From contig UQZA01000023.1 of the NCBI GenBank assembly GCA_900545515.1, positions 1 through 39,501 of the forward strand: DNA of 39,501 nt, read 5' to 3'. The first letter of the stretch is position 1. Every line of letters begins with the position of its first letter. This DNA is from an uncultured Eubacteriales bacterium. Its GTDB lineage: Bacteria; Bacillota; Clostridia; Oscillospirales; Oscillospiraceae. A program made the position numbers and the translations under genes. Below the pieces are notes generated by a model. It did no database searches, was not told the DNA's origin, and was given only the letters and a program-made list of their open reading frames with translations. This document shows positions 16,289 through 25,140 of the stretch, one piece after another.

Positions 16289-16325
16289 TGTATTGTCCCC
16301 TCCCACTTTTGGTGACAAGCTCAAA

Positions 16326-16345
16326 ATCAGTATTCGCATACCGAT
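16326..16345 (-). promoter_or_regulatory. Candidate operator in the hdr operon leader
   Basis: ATCAGTAT (16326-16333) and ATACCGAT (16338-16345) form an inverted repeat matching at seven of eight positions around four bases. It lies just after the predicted transcript start and about 40 bases before hdrB, a usual place for a repressor site. It does not resemble the usual Rex or FNR consensus. Confidence 0.35.
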
Positions 16346-16362
16346 ATCTTTTTACCGAGTGC

Positions 16363-16391
16363 ATTGTAGCAGATTCTTTTGTCAAACGCAA
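16363..16391 (-). promoter_or_regulatory. Predicted promoter of the hdr-flx-frd operon
   Basis: On the minus strand TTGCGT (16386-16391) and TACAAT (16363-16368) are 17 bases apart. A perfect TTGACA also occurs nearby but is only 11 bases from TACAAT, so it is unlikely to serve as its -35 box. Confidence 0.6.
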
Positions 16392-16463
16392 CCCCTTTGG
16401 GGTGGTTTTTTGAGGATTTTGCAAACTGATTTCATCAGGAAGCTAAACATCCCTGTTTTCGTC

Positions 16464-16530
16464 GGGAAATGCGTTTGCATTTGCCGGAAATCTGGAAAAA
16501 CCGGAAGATTTCACCGCCGGGCGCGCCCTA
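16464..16530. repeat. Decayed copy of the intergenic repeat found at 33207-33299
   Basis: Positions 16464-16514 align to 33235-33284 with about 42 of 51 positions identical, including the shared CGGAAGATTTCAC end. GCGCCCTAC follows at 16523-16531, as at the right end of the other copy. The terminal inverted repeats are not recognisable here, so this is an old or truncated copy. The rest of the roughly 500-base gap (16289-16793) holds the operon promoter, the hairpin at 16657 and no convincing gene. Confidence 0.65.
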
Positions 16531-16656
16531 CCGCCCCGGGGGCACACGGATCCGCACACTGGTTTGGGAGGGCAATGGCGGAAACGATCCAGGGCAACTC
16601 CCCATTCCTTCCGGAATGCCTTGGCAGGACGTCACACAACGCACAGGAGCATAGAA

Positions 16657-16692
16657 ATTGCCAGCTCCGGAATGGATCCCTGAGCTGGCAAT
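16657..16692 (-). terminator. Hairpin downstream of the giant subtilase gene
   Basis: ATTGCCAGCTC (16657-16667) pairs perfectly with GAGCTGGCAAT (16682-16692) around a 14-base loop. The minus-strand exit reads TTCTATG, a short T-rich tract. It lies about 100 bases after the stop codon at 16794 and before the hdr operon promoter, so it separates the two units. Confidence 0.65.
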
Positions 16693-16793
16693 CTCTATAC
16701 ATCGTTCGTTCTGACGCTTACTCCGCTCTCATTCGAGGCATACGCTGAGGAGAAGTCACGGACCAGCGGGCCGAATCCCGCTGTCGGCTAAGC

Positions 16794-19700
16794 TCAGCCA
16801 AAGGCTTCGCTGTAGCGCAGGAGGATGGTTGCAACCTGGGCCCGCGTGGCGGTTGCTTTGGGAACCAATTGGCCTCCCATGCCGTTCACCAGCTTCTTCT
16901 CCACAGCCCAGGCGAAGGCCTCAGCCGCATAGGTGCTGATTCGGCCGGCATCCGGATAGGCCTCCAGGCTGCCGCCAGCTGTGATATCCGCGCCAGTCAG
17001 CTTGGCGTACCGATACAGGAAGGTCACCAGCTGCTCCCGGGTCACAGGCGCCTCGGGGGCAAAGAGGGTATCGGTCATGCCCAGAACCACGCCGTTTTCA
17101 TAGGCCCAGGCCACAGCTTCGGTGTAATACCGGCCCTCCTTCACATCTGTAAAGGGGAACTTGCCGCTCACGCTGGGCGAATTCGCCATACGGTAGAGGA
17201 TGGTGACAATCTGGCCCCGGGTCAGGGCGCCGTCAGGTTGGAAGCGGTTGCCGCCCACGCCCTCCATAATGCCCTGGCGCAGCACATAGTCCACACCGGC
17301 ATGGTACCATCTGGCTGTGTCCAGATCCACAAATGCCTTGCTGGGACACATTTCGCTGCTGACAGGCAGGTTCTCCCTCTCGGACTCCCCGCACAGGGCG
17401 CAGCTCCGGATCCGCTCTCCCTCGTGGAAGCAGTCTGCTTCCTGCGTCACCTCCCAGTCAGACCAGCTGTGGCCCTTGGCAGGAATGCTCTCACCAAGGC
17501 AGAGGACCTTGCCGCAATCGGTGCAGACCGCGTCGCCGGTATAGCCAGGCTCTGTGCAGGTGGCTTCCTTGGCGTTTTGAACCTGCTCATGGTGACCCCT
17601 GGGCTGGGTAATTTCGCTGATATAGCGGTAGCCGCAGACGGTACAGGTGTGCTCCGTGTAGCCAAACTCCTCGCAGGTAGGCTCCACCACCACGCTCTGA
17701 CAGCTGTGGGACGTCATGGGAATGGTTTGGGTATAGGTCTTGCCGCAGTCGGTGCAGGTAAAGGTCATTATGCCTTCCTCTACACAGGTAGCCTCCCTGG
17801 TCACCGAAGCCGTATAACGGTGGTCATGGGCCGAGACATAATCCGCCACATAGCTATGACCGCAGATGGTGCAGGTATAAGTGGTATAGCCCATCTCGTC
17901 ACAGGTAGGCTCTGTCACCACACCTTCATACTGGTGGCCCAGAGGCTGAACCAGATCCCCGATGTAGCTGTGCTCACAGGCCGCACAAACATAGGTGGTA
18001 TAGCCCATGGTTTCGCAGGTCGCCTCCGTCACAATTGCCTCGTACTGGTGGCCAAGGGCATCGGTGTAGCCGTCCCGATAGCTGTCGCCGCACCGGGCGC
18101 AGGTATGCTCCGTATAGCCCTCCTTCGTGCAGGTGGGGGCCACCACTACATTTTCGTAATCGTGCCCCAGAGGCGGTGTGATTGCGCCCACATAGCTGTG
18201 CTCACAGACGGAGCAGACATAGGTGGTATAACCCATGGTCTCGCAGGTCGCCTCCGTCACAGTCTTCTCATACAGGTGGCCCTGGGCATCGGTGTAGCTG
18301 TCCCGATAGCTGTCGCCGCACCGGGTGCAGGTGTGCTCGGTATAGCCATCCTCCGTGCAGGTGGGGGCAATTACCACGTCTTCGTAGTCGTGACCCAGGG
18401 GCGGAATGCTCTCTCCCCGCTGCAGGAGCACGCCGCAGACAGAGCAGTAGGTGTCGCCGGTATAGCCGGACTCTGTGCAGGTGGCTTCCCTGGCGTCGCG
18501 GAGTTCTCCGGTATGACCCGTCGCCGGAACCACATCCCGATGCTCCGTCGCACCGCAACGGCTGCACCGATAGATGGTATAGCCCTCCTCTGTGCAGGTG
18601 GGCGCTACGGTCTCCTGCTGAATGGAGAAGTCATGACCCAGCGCCTCAATCTCCTTGCCCTGGGACAGGAGCGCGCCGCAATCCTTGCAATAGGTATCAC
18701 CGGTGTAACCGGGTTCCGTGCAGGTGGCCTCTTTGGCATCGCGAAGCTCAGAATTGGTATGTGGGCATTCCGTGGCCTCGGAAAGGGTCACATTGTCCAC
18801 TGCCACAGGGTCGGCTGTGTCACCGGCCTTCTTGAAATAGTGGAAGGCAAGCTGTACATTGTCTGTCCGGAACTCCTCGGGCACCGTCAGCTCGCAGGTA
18901 CCGGTCTGGTAATAGCCGGATCCGTTCTCCAGGTCCTTGGAAGCGTCCCAGAGCGTGGTCCAGGTGTCGCCGCCATCGGTGCTGGCCTCTACGGTGAAGT
19001 GCAGGCCGCCGTAGAACACCTCGTATCGTCCAAAGGCATAGTCAAACTTCACAACCGGATGCTTGCCCGTCAGATCCACCGCCGGGGAGATCAGGTACTC
19101 GTCCTGCTGCGCGCCGCCGGACCAGGTGTCGGAATCATAGGCGTCGTAAGAGACCTTGGCTACCTTGCTGCCATTCAGCTGGGACATACGGGCAGAGGTC
19201 CAGGTATAGTCGGCATTGGTGGTCTTAACGCGCCAGCCCCGGCCGGGGAAGGCATCGTCCTCAAAGTCGTTGTCAAACATGACGCTGCCGGCAGGCCGGA
19301 AGGCCGCATGGATGGTATGGTTCCGGGTCACATCTTGGAAGGTGTACTCCGCCACCGCCCCAACGCTCTGGCCGTCCACGGTCACATCGGCAATTTCGTA
19401 GCCGGCATCGGCCGTCACAGCAAAGGTCTGACTGCCATGGGCCGCAACCAAAACCGTGCCGCTGGGGGTCACAGCGCCGCCTGTCCCTGCCGTTGCTGTG
19501 ATGGTGTACTCCGAAGCGGTCTGGCCACCAACAGCCAGAAGCTTCAGGTTATCCACTGCAGCAATGCCGGTGTTCTCACCGGCAGGCCGGGTGTAGTGGA
19601 AGGCAAAGGTGACGCCGGATGTACCATACGCCTCCGGGATTTCCACAGCGGCCTGGCCAGTGACCACATAGCCGGACTGGGAGGGGGGAATCGTATCCTT

Positions 19701-22700
19701 GGCGTCCCAGACCGTGGTCCAAGTCCCGCCGCCATCCTTGGAAATCTCCAGGGTGAAGGTGAACTCACCGCTCTTCATGCCATAGTAGGGATAGGCATAC
19801 GCAAAGTCCAGCTCCATCTTGGTGGCGCCGGTGAGGTCCACCGTGGGCGTTACCAGGCGCTCATCCTGGGCGGCGCCGGTGGAATAGTCCGCCGTAATAT
19901 AGGCATTCTGGGTGCCGTTGAAGTAGTAATACTTATACTGCTTCCAGGTGAAGTCTGTGTTGACGCCCTCCACGGACCAGCCGGCGGGAATCCAGGGGCC
20001 TTCAAAGTCCTGCTCAAAAATCACCTGAGGCTCTTCCTCAATGGCCTCAAAGGTGGCCAGGAGATAATAGGACTGATCCACATGCTCCAACGTGTAGCTG
20101 TCTGTCACATCCACAGCCCGGCCATTGACCCGGAGGGAAACCAGGCGGCAATTTTCATCGGGCATCAAGGTAAAGGTCTGGCTTGCGCCGTCTGCAACCA
20201 CAGTGTCGCCGGTGGGCGCAATCGTGCCACCTTCCGTGGCCGCAGCCCGCAGGGTATGTCCGGTTTCCCCTGCGCCATCGGGTACCGTCAAAGACACATT
20301 GTCCACCGCCGCCGGGTCGCCGCCGGTATAGGCGGTCTTATAGAACCGGAAGGCAAACTGCACGTCAGCCGTACAAAATTCCTCAGGAATCGCCAGCTCG
20401 CAGGTGCCGGACTGGGTATAGCCGGACTCGTTCTCCAGGTCCTCCTTGGCATTCCAGAGGGAAGTCCAGGTGCTGCCGCCGTCGGTGCTGGCCTCTACCG
20501 TCAGGCGGATGGTGCCATTGAACAGGGCATAGCGGCCAAAGGCATAGTCAAACCTCAAAGTCGGCGTCTTGCCCGTCAGATTGACTGCCGGGGTAATCAG
20601 GTATTCATCCTGCTTCGCGCCGGTACCCAGGGGGCTGAGGCCGGCCTGGCTCCAGTCCTCGTACTCATACTCGTCAAAGTCCACCCGGGCCACCTTAGTG
20701 GCGTTCAGGTTTGTCTGCTTGCCGGAGTACCAGGTGAAGCTGGAGTTGGTGGTCTTCAGGCTCCAGCCGTTGCCGGGGAAGCTGTCCCCTTCAAAGTCAT
20801 TCTCAAAGAGCACCTGCTGTCCCCCGGCGTGCTCCGGCGCAAAGGCAGCGGTGATGGTGTGATCCACGCCTATCCGCTCGAAGGTATAATACGAAATGGG
20901 GCCCATGTCTACACCGTCCACGGTGACGGAGGCAATCCGGTAGCCCTCGTCCGGGGTTACGGTAATGGTCTTGCTGTTGCCCTTTTTCACCAACACCCGG
21001 CCCTCCGGAGAAACAGAACCGTTCTCACCGGCGCAGGCCGTAATGGCTGCGTAGTCCTCCACCAGGTCGGCATAAACGATCACATTGTCAATGGAAATCA
21101 TGGCGCCGTCCTTGCCCTGGTAGACAAAGGCGAACTGGATATGGGGGCTGTTCTGGAACTTCTCCGGGATCGTCACCTTGGCCTGGGTATTGGTCCAGTC
21201 GGCAAAGACGCCAACGTCCCACAGGTCCCACAGCTTCTCCCAGGTCTCGCCGCCGTCCACAGAGGCCATGACCAGAAGGTCGCAGCGCTTGTAATGCGTG
21301 GTAAAAGCATAGACTGTATTGAAATCAAAAATGAAATGGGTCTCAGTCTGCTGCCCGCTGATGTCCAGTACGGGGGTGATGAGCCACTCATTCTGTTCAA
21401 AATTTTCATCGTAGCTGCAGGTGGCCATGTATTCCTCATCCCGGTGCCAGGTCTCTACAGACTGCCCCCGGGACTCAACAGTCCAGCCATCCGGCAGCCA
21501 GGCGCTGTTAAAGTTCTCCTGCCACAGGATATCCGTGGGCACCACCTCGGCGTAGTCGTCGCTGTTGCCTGTGGCCTTCAGGGTGTAGGCTTTGGAGTTG
21601 CCGGCATAGTCATGGACCACCAGGCCGATGCTCTCACCCATGCCGGTGATATCCAGATCCTTCAGAACCGTCGTCGCGCCGGGCGTCGTTTCCGCCACGC
21701 CAATCACATCAAATTCCTTGCTGTACTGGGGATCCGTCAGGACCACAGCCGCCACATACTGGTTGTCCGTCAGGGTCAACGTGGCATAGTACCGGCCCTC
21801 AGATTCCCGGACGGTCATCTCCTGGATCTGAGGCTCCTCCGTATCAATGGTAATGGGGAACTCCCAGGCGCTGCGCTGATTGTTCGCCTCGTGCTCATCA
21901 TAAATCAGCTCGGCTTCCACCCGCACAGTGGCCTTGGCATTGTTGGGGAGACTGGAGCCCGTGGCATCCGTACCATACCAGGGGTCAAAGGCGTCGTAGT
22001 CGTTGACCCCTGCCGGAACCACTTGGAAATAGTTATTGTCATAGACACTTTTGGGTTCGTATTCCACGTCCTTAGCGTAATACACCGTGCCATCCGGGCC
22101 GGTGACGGTGTAGCGCAAGTGCCGGGCCGAGCGCAGCATACCAGTGTACACATAGGTCAGGGAATCCATAAAATCGTCATGGTTCGGTGAAATGGCATTC
22201 CGATCCGCCAGATACCCCATGCCCAGGGCGTAATTGTTGTCGCCCAGGTATGTATTGGTGTAGCCCTCCAGAGAAGAGACGATGGCGGAGTTGGAATAGG
22301 TCTGAGCCTGGCTGGTCTCACCGTCAAGTTCATGATAATAGAACCCGGCGTCGATGATGGGAGCCTCCGTCCAGTCGCCGTAGAAGGCCAGGAAGGGAGC
22401 GTGCAGTGCAATTCCATCTTCAGTTTCGCTGCCATCTGCATGGACCGCTTCCAGAACCGCCCATCCTTCCACAAATGCACCGTTGGGAAAGGCTGCCAGG
22501 GTGGTCTTGGGATCGGTGAGGGTCACAGTGATGGTCACCTGTGCCTCGCCATTGGCCGGAACCGTCACCAGATTGTTCTCGAAGTTGGTGGTGAAGGTAT
22601 GGTCCAGGGGAACGGAGGTCTCCGTCATCGTCACTACAGACTCCCCGCCGGCATTGGTGTAGGTGGTGGTATCGTCGGTAATCACAATGGGATAAGCCTT

Positions 22701-24809
22701 GTAGGTCAGAGCCGCATCCGTGGTATTGTGCACCGTAAAGGTCAGGTTGTACACGCCGCTGCGCTGCGGATCATCCTTCAGCTCCAGCTTGGGCCGCTCC
22801 ATGCCGGCCACGGTGATGTACGCCGGCGTCCCGGCTGCGGCATTGATATCCATGAGTCCCGCGCCCTGCTTCCGGGGGGAAACCGGCGTGTCCCCATCAT
22901 AGACGATGGCTGCCGTACACATGAGCAGGGTATCCACCAGGTCTTTCTGCTCTCCGTCTGTGAGGCCAGGGAAACGGTCCTCTACAGCGCCCTTGACAAT
23001 GGCCATGCCGCCAGCTACATGGGGAGAGGCCATGGAGGTTCCGCTCATCAGCTCATACTGATTGCCGGGAATGGCGGAGTAAATATTGCCGCCGGGGGCG
23101 GACAGCTCCGGCTTCAGGGTCAACTCCGAGGTAGCGCCCCAGGAGGAGAAATCGGACATCCCCGTAACGGGAGAAGTCACCAGCGCGTCCTTGGCAGCAA
23201 TGGTCAGAACCCGATTCTCCTGCTGGGCCAAATAGGCCCCATCCGCCTGGGAAATGAAGGCCACGGGAATGCTCCAGGCCGACATGGACATGTAGACCAT
23301 ACCCGGCTGGTTGTTGTAAACAATCAATCCCACCGCACCGGCGGCAGCCGCATTCCGGGCCTTGACTTCATAATACGTACCGCCCCGCTGTACCACAGCA
23401 ATCTTGCCGGTCACATCCAGCCCTTCATAATCCTCCGCCGCACCGGCGCCAGGGACCATGACGTACTCCTTCTCACCAGTACCCAGCGTCCGGAAAGCAT
23501 ACTCCACTGTGACCGCGCTGGTATCGGCATCATAGCCGTCATAGTAAGCAATGTCTCTTCCAGCCACCGTGATATAGGGGGAGAGAATGCCGCAATTTTC
23601 CACACTGGCAATCGCCAGAGACTCGTCATAGGTGGCAGGTTCGCTGGCGTTGCCGTAATCCGGATTGGAGGCCAGGGACCGGCCGCCGTAATTGTTATTG
23701 TAGGCGGCGCTGTAGTCATTGCCCACGGCCACTGCCATGGAAATGCCGCTCTCACCCACCCGGTTGAACACGTTCACCAGATTCATGGTCCACTCGTCCT
23801 GGGACTCATAATCAATAAAACCGCAGGTGGAGCCCAGACTCATGTTCACTGCATCCACGCCCAGGAGCATACAGTCCTCCAGAGCCGCCAGAATGTCGTC
23901 ATAGGAGGCGCCGCCGGAAGCCTTGAACACCTTCATATTGATGACCTGGGCTTCAGGCGCAACACCCATAACCATGCTATTGACCCCATCGTTTCCCGCA
24001 GCCGTAGCAGCCACATGGGTGCCATGCTCACCGCCGGAGGCCGGGGGCGCACCGTTGGCATCCTTGTCGCCGTAGTCAAACTGGAAGGGAATCTTACCAT
24101 TGTGATACAGCGTCGAGGCCCCTACGCCAGAAACCAGAGACTCGCACTGAAGCTCCTCGGTATCCAGAAGGTTCTGGAGCGCCGTCCGGGTCAGCCGGGC
24201 CTCTTCCGGGGTATCCCGAAACATTTCGTGGGTCATATCCACGCCGGTGTCCAGAATTGCGATGAGCATTCCCTCGCCGTGGTAGCCGGTTTCATTGAAG
24301 GTACCGCCGCCCACCATGGAGTTACTGGTGCCCATATCCGGTACAAGCTCAAAGCAGGGGGCAATGAATGCAGACTTGACGCCCTCCAGCTCCCGGATCT
24401 CCCGAAGCTGGCCATAGGTCACAGAGGCAGAGAAGCCATTGACCAGCGTGGTGTAGGAATACCCCACCTCCAACGGCACGCCGCCCAGAACCTCCCGGGA
24501 GATCTCCCGCTGGACGCCGGCCTGATCCGCCAGCAGCGCCTGCCGGACGCCGGCGGATGGGGTAGCCGTCAGGCGGCTGTCATCCAGCAGGACAATGATA
24601 TCCACAATCTGGTCCTCCGCAAGCTGCGGCTGCTCCAATGTCTGAGCCGCACGGTCCCGCAGACCCAGTTCGGACAGGCTCCTTTCTCCTTGCACTTCCG
24701 GGCGTATCCGCCCGGTTTCGCCGGTTTCTATCCCAGCAGCCAGCGCCCCGGCAGGGAGCCATGTAACCAGCATGGCCAGCACCAACAGCCACGAACAGAT
24801 TTTTTTCAT
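16794..24809 (-). CDS. Giant SLH-anchored S8 (subtilisin-like) cell-surface protease
   Basis: A 2671-residue exoprotein. A signal peptide (residues 1-25) is followed by a propeptide-like region, then the S8 domain with the triad Asp187 (ILDTGVD), His262 (EHGTHVA) and Ser592 (GTSMASPHVAG); Asn364 is the likely oxyanion residue. A PA domain is inserted near 455-540. Next come C5a-peptidase-like beta domains (about 670-1080), then four jelly-roll 'choice-of-anchor J' modules near 1094-1250, 1330-1507, 1594-1760 and 1842-2012, each DE-rich with STDGG-x-TW-type motifs. Bacterial-repeat modules (GSVSPEGRVLVKKG type) separate them. Twelve Cys/His repeats (about 2020-2490) and three SLH domains (about 2495-2671) finish the protein. 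All catalytic residues are present, so it should be an active wall-bound endopeptidase; the substrate is unknown. It has its own promoter. Confidence 0.95.
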   Translation of the reverse strand: MKKICSWLLVLAMLVTWLPAGALAAGIETGETGRIRPEVQGERSLSELGLRDRAAQTLEQPQLAEDQIVDIIVLLDDSRLTATPSAGVRQALLADQAGVQREISREVLGGVPLEVGYSYTTLVNGFSASVTYGQLREIRELEGVKSAFIAPCFELVPDMGTSNSMVGGGTFNETGYHGEGMLIAILDTGVDMTHEMFRDTPEEARLTRTALQNLLDTEELQCESLVSGVGASTLYHNGKIPFQFDYGDKDANGAPPASGGEHGTHVAATAAGNDGVNSMVMGVAPEAQVINMKVFKASGGASYDDILAALEDCMLLGVDAVNMSLGSTCGFIDYESQDEWTMNLVNVFNRVGESGISMAVAVGNDYSAAYNNNYGGRSLASNPDYGNASEPATYDESLAIASVENCGILSPYITVAGRDIAYYDGYDADTSAVTVEYAFRTLGTGEKEYVMVPGAGAAEDYEGLDVTGKIAVVQRGGTYYEVKARNAAAAGAVGLIVYNNQPGMVYMSMSAWSIPVAFISQADGAYLAQQENRVLTIAAKDALVTSPVTGMSDFSSWGATSELTLKPELSAPGGNIYSAIPGNQYELMSGTSMASPHVAGGMAIVKGAVEDRFPGLTDGEQKDLVDTLLMCTAAIVYDGDTPVSPRKQGAGLMDINAAAGTPAYITVAGMERPKLELKDDPQRSGVYNLTFTVHNTTDAALTYKAYPIVITDDTTTYTNAGGESVVTMTETSVPLDHTFTTNFENNLVTVPANGEAQVTITVTLTDPKTTLAAFPNGAFVEGWAVLEAVHADGSETEDGIALHAPFLAFYGDWTEAPIIDAGFYYHELDGETSQAQTYSNSAIVSSLEGYTNTYLGDNNYALGMGYLADRNAISPNHDDFMDSLTYVYTGMLRSARHLRYTVTGPDGTVYYAKDVEYEPKSVYDNNYFQVVPAGVNDYDAFDPWYGTDATGSSLPNNAKATVRVEAELIYDEHEANNQRSAWEFPITIDTEEPQIQEMTVRESEGRYYATLTLTDNQYVAAVVLTDPQYSKEFDVIGVAETTPGATTVLKDLDITGMGESIGLVVHDYAGNSKAYTLKATGNSDDYAEVVPTDILWQENFNSAWLPDGWTVESRGQSVETWHRDEEYMATCSYDENFEQNEWLITPVLDISGQQTETHFIFDFNTVYAFTTHYKRCDLLVMASVDGGETWEKLWDLWDVGVFADWTNTQAKVTIPEKFQNSPHIQFAFVYQGKDGAMISIDNVIVYADLVEDYAAITACAGENGSVSPEGRVLVKKGNSKTITVTPDEGYRIASVTVDGVDMGPISYYTFERIGVDHTITAAFAPEHAGGQQVLFENDFEGDSFPGNGWSLKTTNSSFTWYSGKQTNLNATKVARVDFDEYEYEDWSQAGLSPLGTGAKQDEYLITPAVNLTGKTPTLRFDYAFGRYALFNGTIRLTVEASTDGGSTWTSLWNAKEDLENESGYTQSGTCELAIPEEFCTADVQFAFRFYKTAYTGGDPAAVDNVSLTVPDGAGETGHTLRAAATEGGTIAPTGDTVVADGASQTFTLMPDENCRLVSLRVNGRAVDVTDSYTLEHVDQSYYLLATFEAIEEEPQVIFEQDFEGPWIPAGWSVEGVNTDFTWKQYKYYYFNGTQNAYITADYSTGAAQDERLVTPTVDLTGATKMELDFAYAYPYYGMKSGEFTFTLEISKDGGGTWTTVWDAKDTIPPSQSGYVVTGQAAVEIPEAYGTSGVTFAFHYTRPAGENTGIAAVDNLKLLAVGGQTASEYTITATAGTGGAVTPSGTVLVAAHGSQTFAVTADAGYEIADVTVDGQSVGAVAEYTFQDVTRNHTIHAAFRPAGSVMFDNDFEDDAFPGRGWRVKTTNADYTWTSARMSQLNGSKVAKVSYDAYDSDTWSGGAQQDEYLISPAVDLTGKHPVVKFDYAFGRYEVFYGGLHFTVEASTDGGDTWTTLWDASKDLENGSGYYQTGTCELTVPEEFRTDNVQLAFHYFKKAGDTADPVAVDNVTLSEATECPHTNSELRDAKEATCTEPGYTGDTYCKDCGALLSQGKEIEALGHDFSIQQETVAPTCTEEGYTIYRCSRCGATEHRDVVPATGHTGELRDAREATCTESGYTGDTYCSVCGVLLQRGESIPPLGHDYEDVVIAPTCTEDGYTEHTCTRCGDSYRDSYTDAQGHLYEKTVTEATCETMGYTTYVCSVCEHSYVGAITPPLGHDYENVVVAPTCTKEGYTEHTCARCGDSYRDGYTDALGHQYEAIVTEATCETMGYTTYVCAACEHSYIGDLVQPLGHQYEGVVTEPTCDEMGYTTYTCTICGHSYVADYVSAHDHRYTASVTREATCVEEGIMTFTCTDCGKTYTQTIPMTSHSCQSVVVEPTCEEFGYTEHTCTVCGYRYISEITQPRGHHEQVQNAKEATCTEPGYTGDAVCTDCGKVLCLGESIPAKGHSWSDWEVTQEADCFHEGERIRSCALCGESERENLPVSSEMCPSKAFVDLDTARWYHAGVDYVLRQGIMEGVGGNRFQPDGALTRGQIVTILYRMANSPSVSGKFPFTDVKEGRYYTEAVAWAYENGVVLGMTDTLFAPEAPVTREQLVTFLYRYAKLTGADITAGGSLEAYPDAGRISTYAAEAFAWAVEKKLVNGMGGQLVPKATATRAQVATILLRYSEAFG
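17345..18745 (-). repeat. Twelve tandem Cys/His-rich repeats within the giant protease gene
   Basis: The encoded unit is about 33-43 residues: (E/A)-(A/P)-T-C-x4-GYT-x3-(x)-C-x2-C, then a loop ending in GH. Nine units end in GH; units 8, 9 and 12 vary (DH, SH, none). Units 4-5 and 6-7 are near-copies of one another, pointing to a recent two-unit duplication. The three Cys and one His per unit could bind a metal or form disulfides. Similar spacer-like arrays are frequent in exoproteins of gut Firmicutes, without a known role. Confidence 0.85.
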
Positions 24810-24871
24810 ATCACGACCTTCTTTCTTAAATAATTACAGTGAGGACGCGGTGCATTGCCTCCTTGCGCAAT

Positions 24872-24900
24872 ATTATACTGCATCACGGCGCATTTTTCAA
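24872..24900 (-). promoter_or_regulatory. Promoter of the giant protease gene
   Basis: TTGAAA (24895-24900) and a perfect TATAAT (24872-24877) on the minus strand are 17 bases apart, about 60 bases upstream of the ATG at 24809. The 331-base gap up to 25140 otherwise holds the inverted-repeat element at 25018-25124. Confidence 0.85.
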
Positions 24901-25017
24901 CCTGTTTCTGTAAAATTACGGAAAAGACATCCACCAGTCCAGTCCTGCTTCCCCATTCTGCAGAGCCATTCTATCCAAACCGTCAACCAGCAGGGAAGCC
25001 TAACGGACAATGGGGCC

Positions 25018-25124
25018 GGGGTTGTCTCAAAACTTCGTCTTGCTATGTTTCCCCCCTTAGGAAAACAGTGAATTGGCAAAACACTGTCACCCCAGGCGGG
25101 AGCACAGCAATGTGAGACAACCCC
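25018..25124. mobile_element. 107-bp MITE-like element with GGGGTTGTCTCA termini
   Basis: GGGGTTGTCTCA (25018-25029) and TGAGACAACCCC (25113-25124) are perfect 12-base terminal inverted repeats. Similarity continues inward imperfectly (TTGCT and TCCC occur on both arms). An inner ACAGTG/CACTGT pair suggests further folding. There is no coding capacity. Terminal sequences of this sort are common at ends of small non-autonomous transposons; the parent element is not in the window. It ends 16 bases after the stop codon of the regulator gene, so it may double as that gene's terminator. Confidence 0.7.
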
Positions 25125-25140
25125 AACCCCAAAATAACGG

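Noticed and set aside
16391..16420. ACCCC-TTT-GGGGT followed by T-rich sequence on the plus strand, as an intrinsic terminator
   Set aside because: The stem is only five bases and no plus-strand gene lies upstream; it overlaps the -35 side of the hdr promoter.
16293..16748. A 151-codon plus-strand frame in the gap before hdrB
   Set aside because: It runs through the promoter, the repeat relic and the hairpin, and has no ribosome-binding site or recognisable domain.
17345..18745. Tandem repeats as a CRISPR array
   Set aside because: The repetition is in-frame protein repetition within a continuous gene; units are diverged and there are no unique spacers between identical repeats.
16869..22190. 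A 1773-codon open frame on the plus strand, opposite the giant protease gene
   Set aside because: It is antisense to a gene with clear domains, has no ribosome-binding site or recognisable domain, and its repetitive composition mirrors the repeats of the real gene.
22332..24833. An 833-codon plus-strand open frame
   Set aside because: Shadow of the S8 catalytic region on the other strand; long antisense frames are expected in GC-rich coding DNA.
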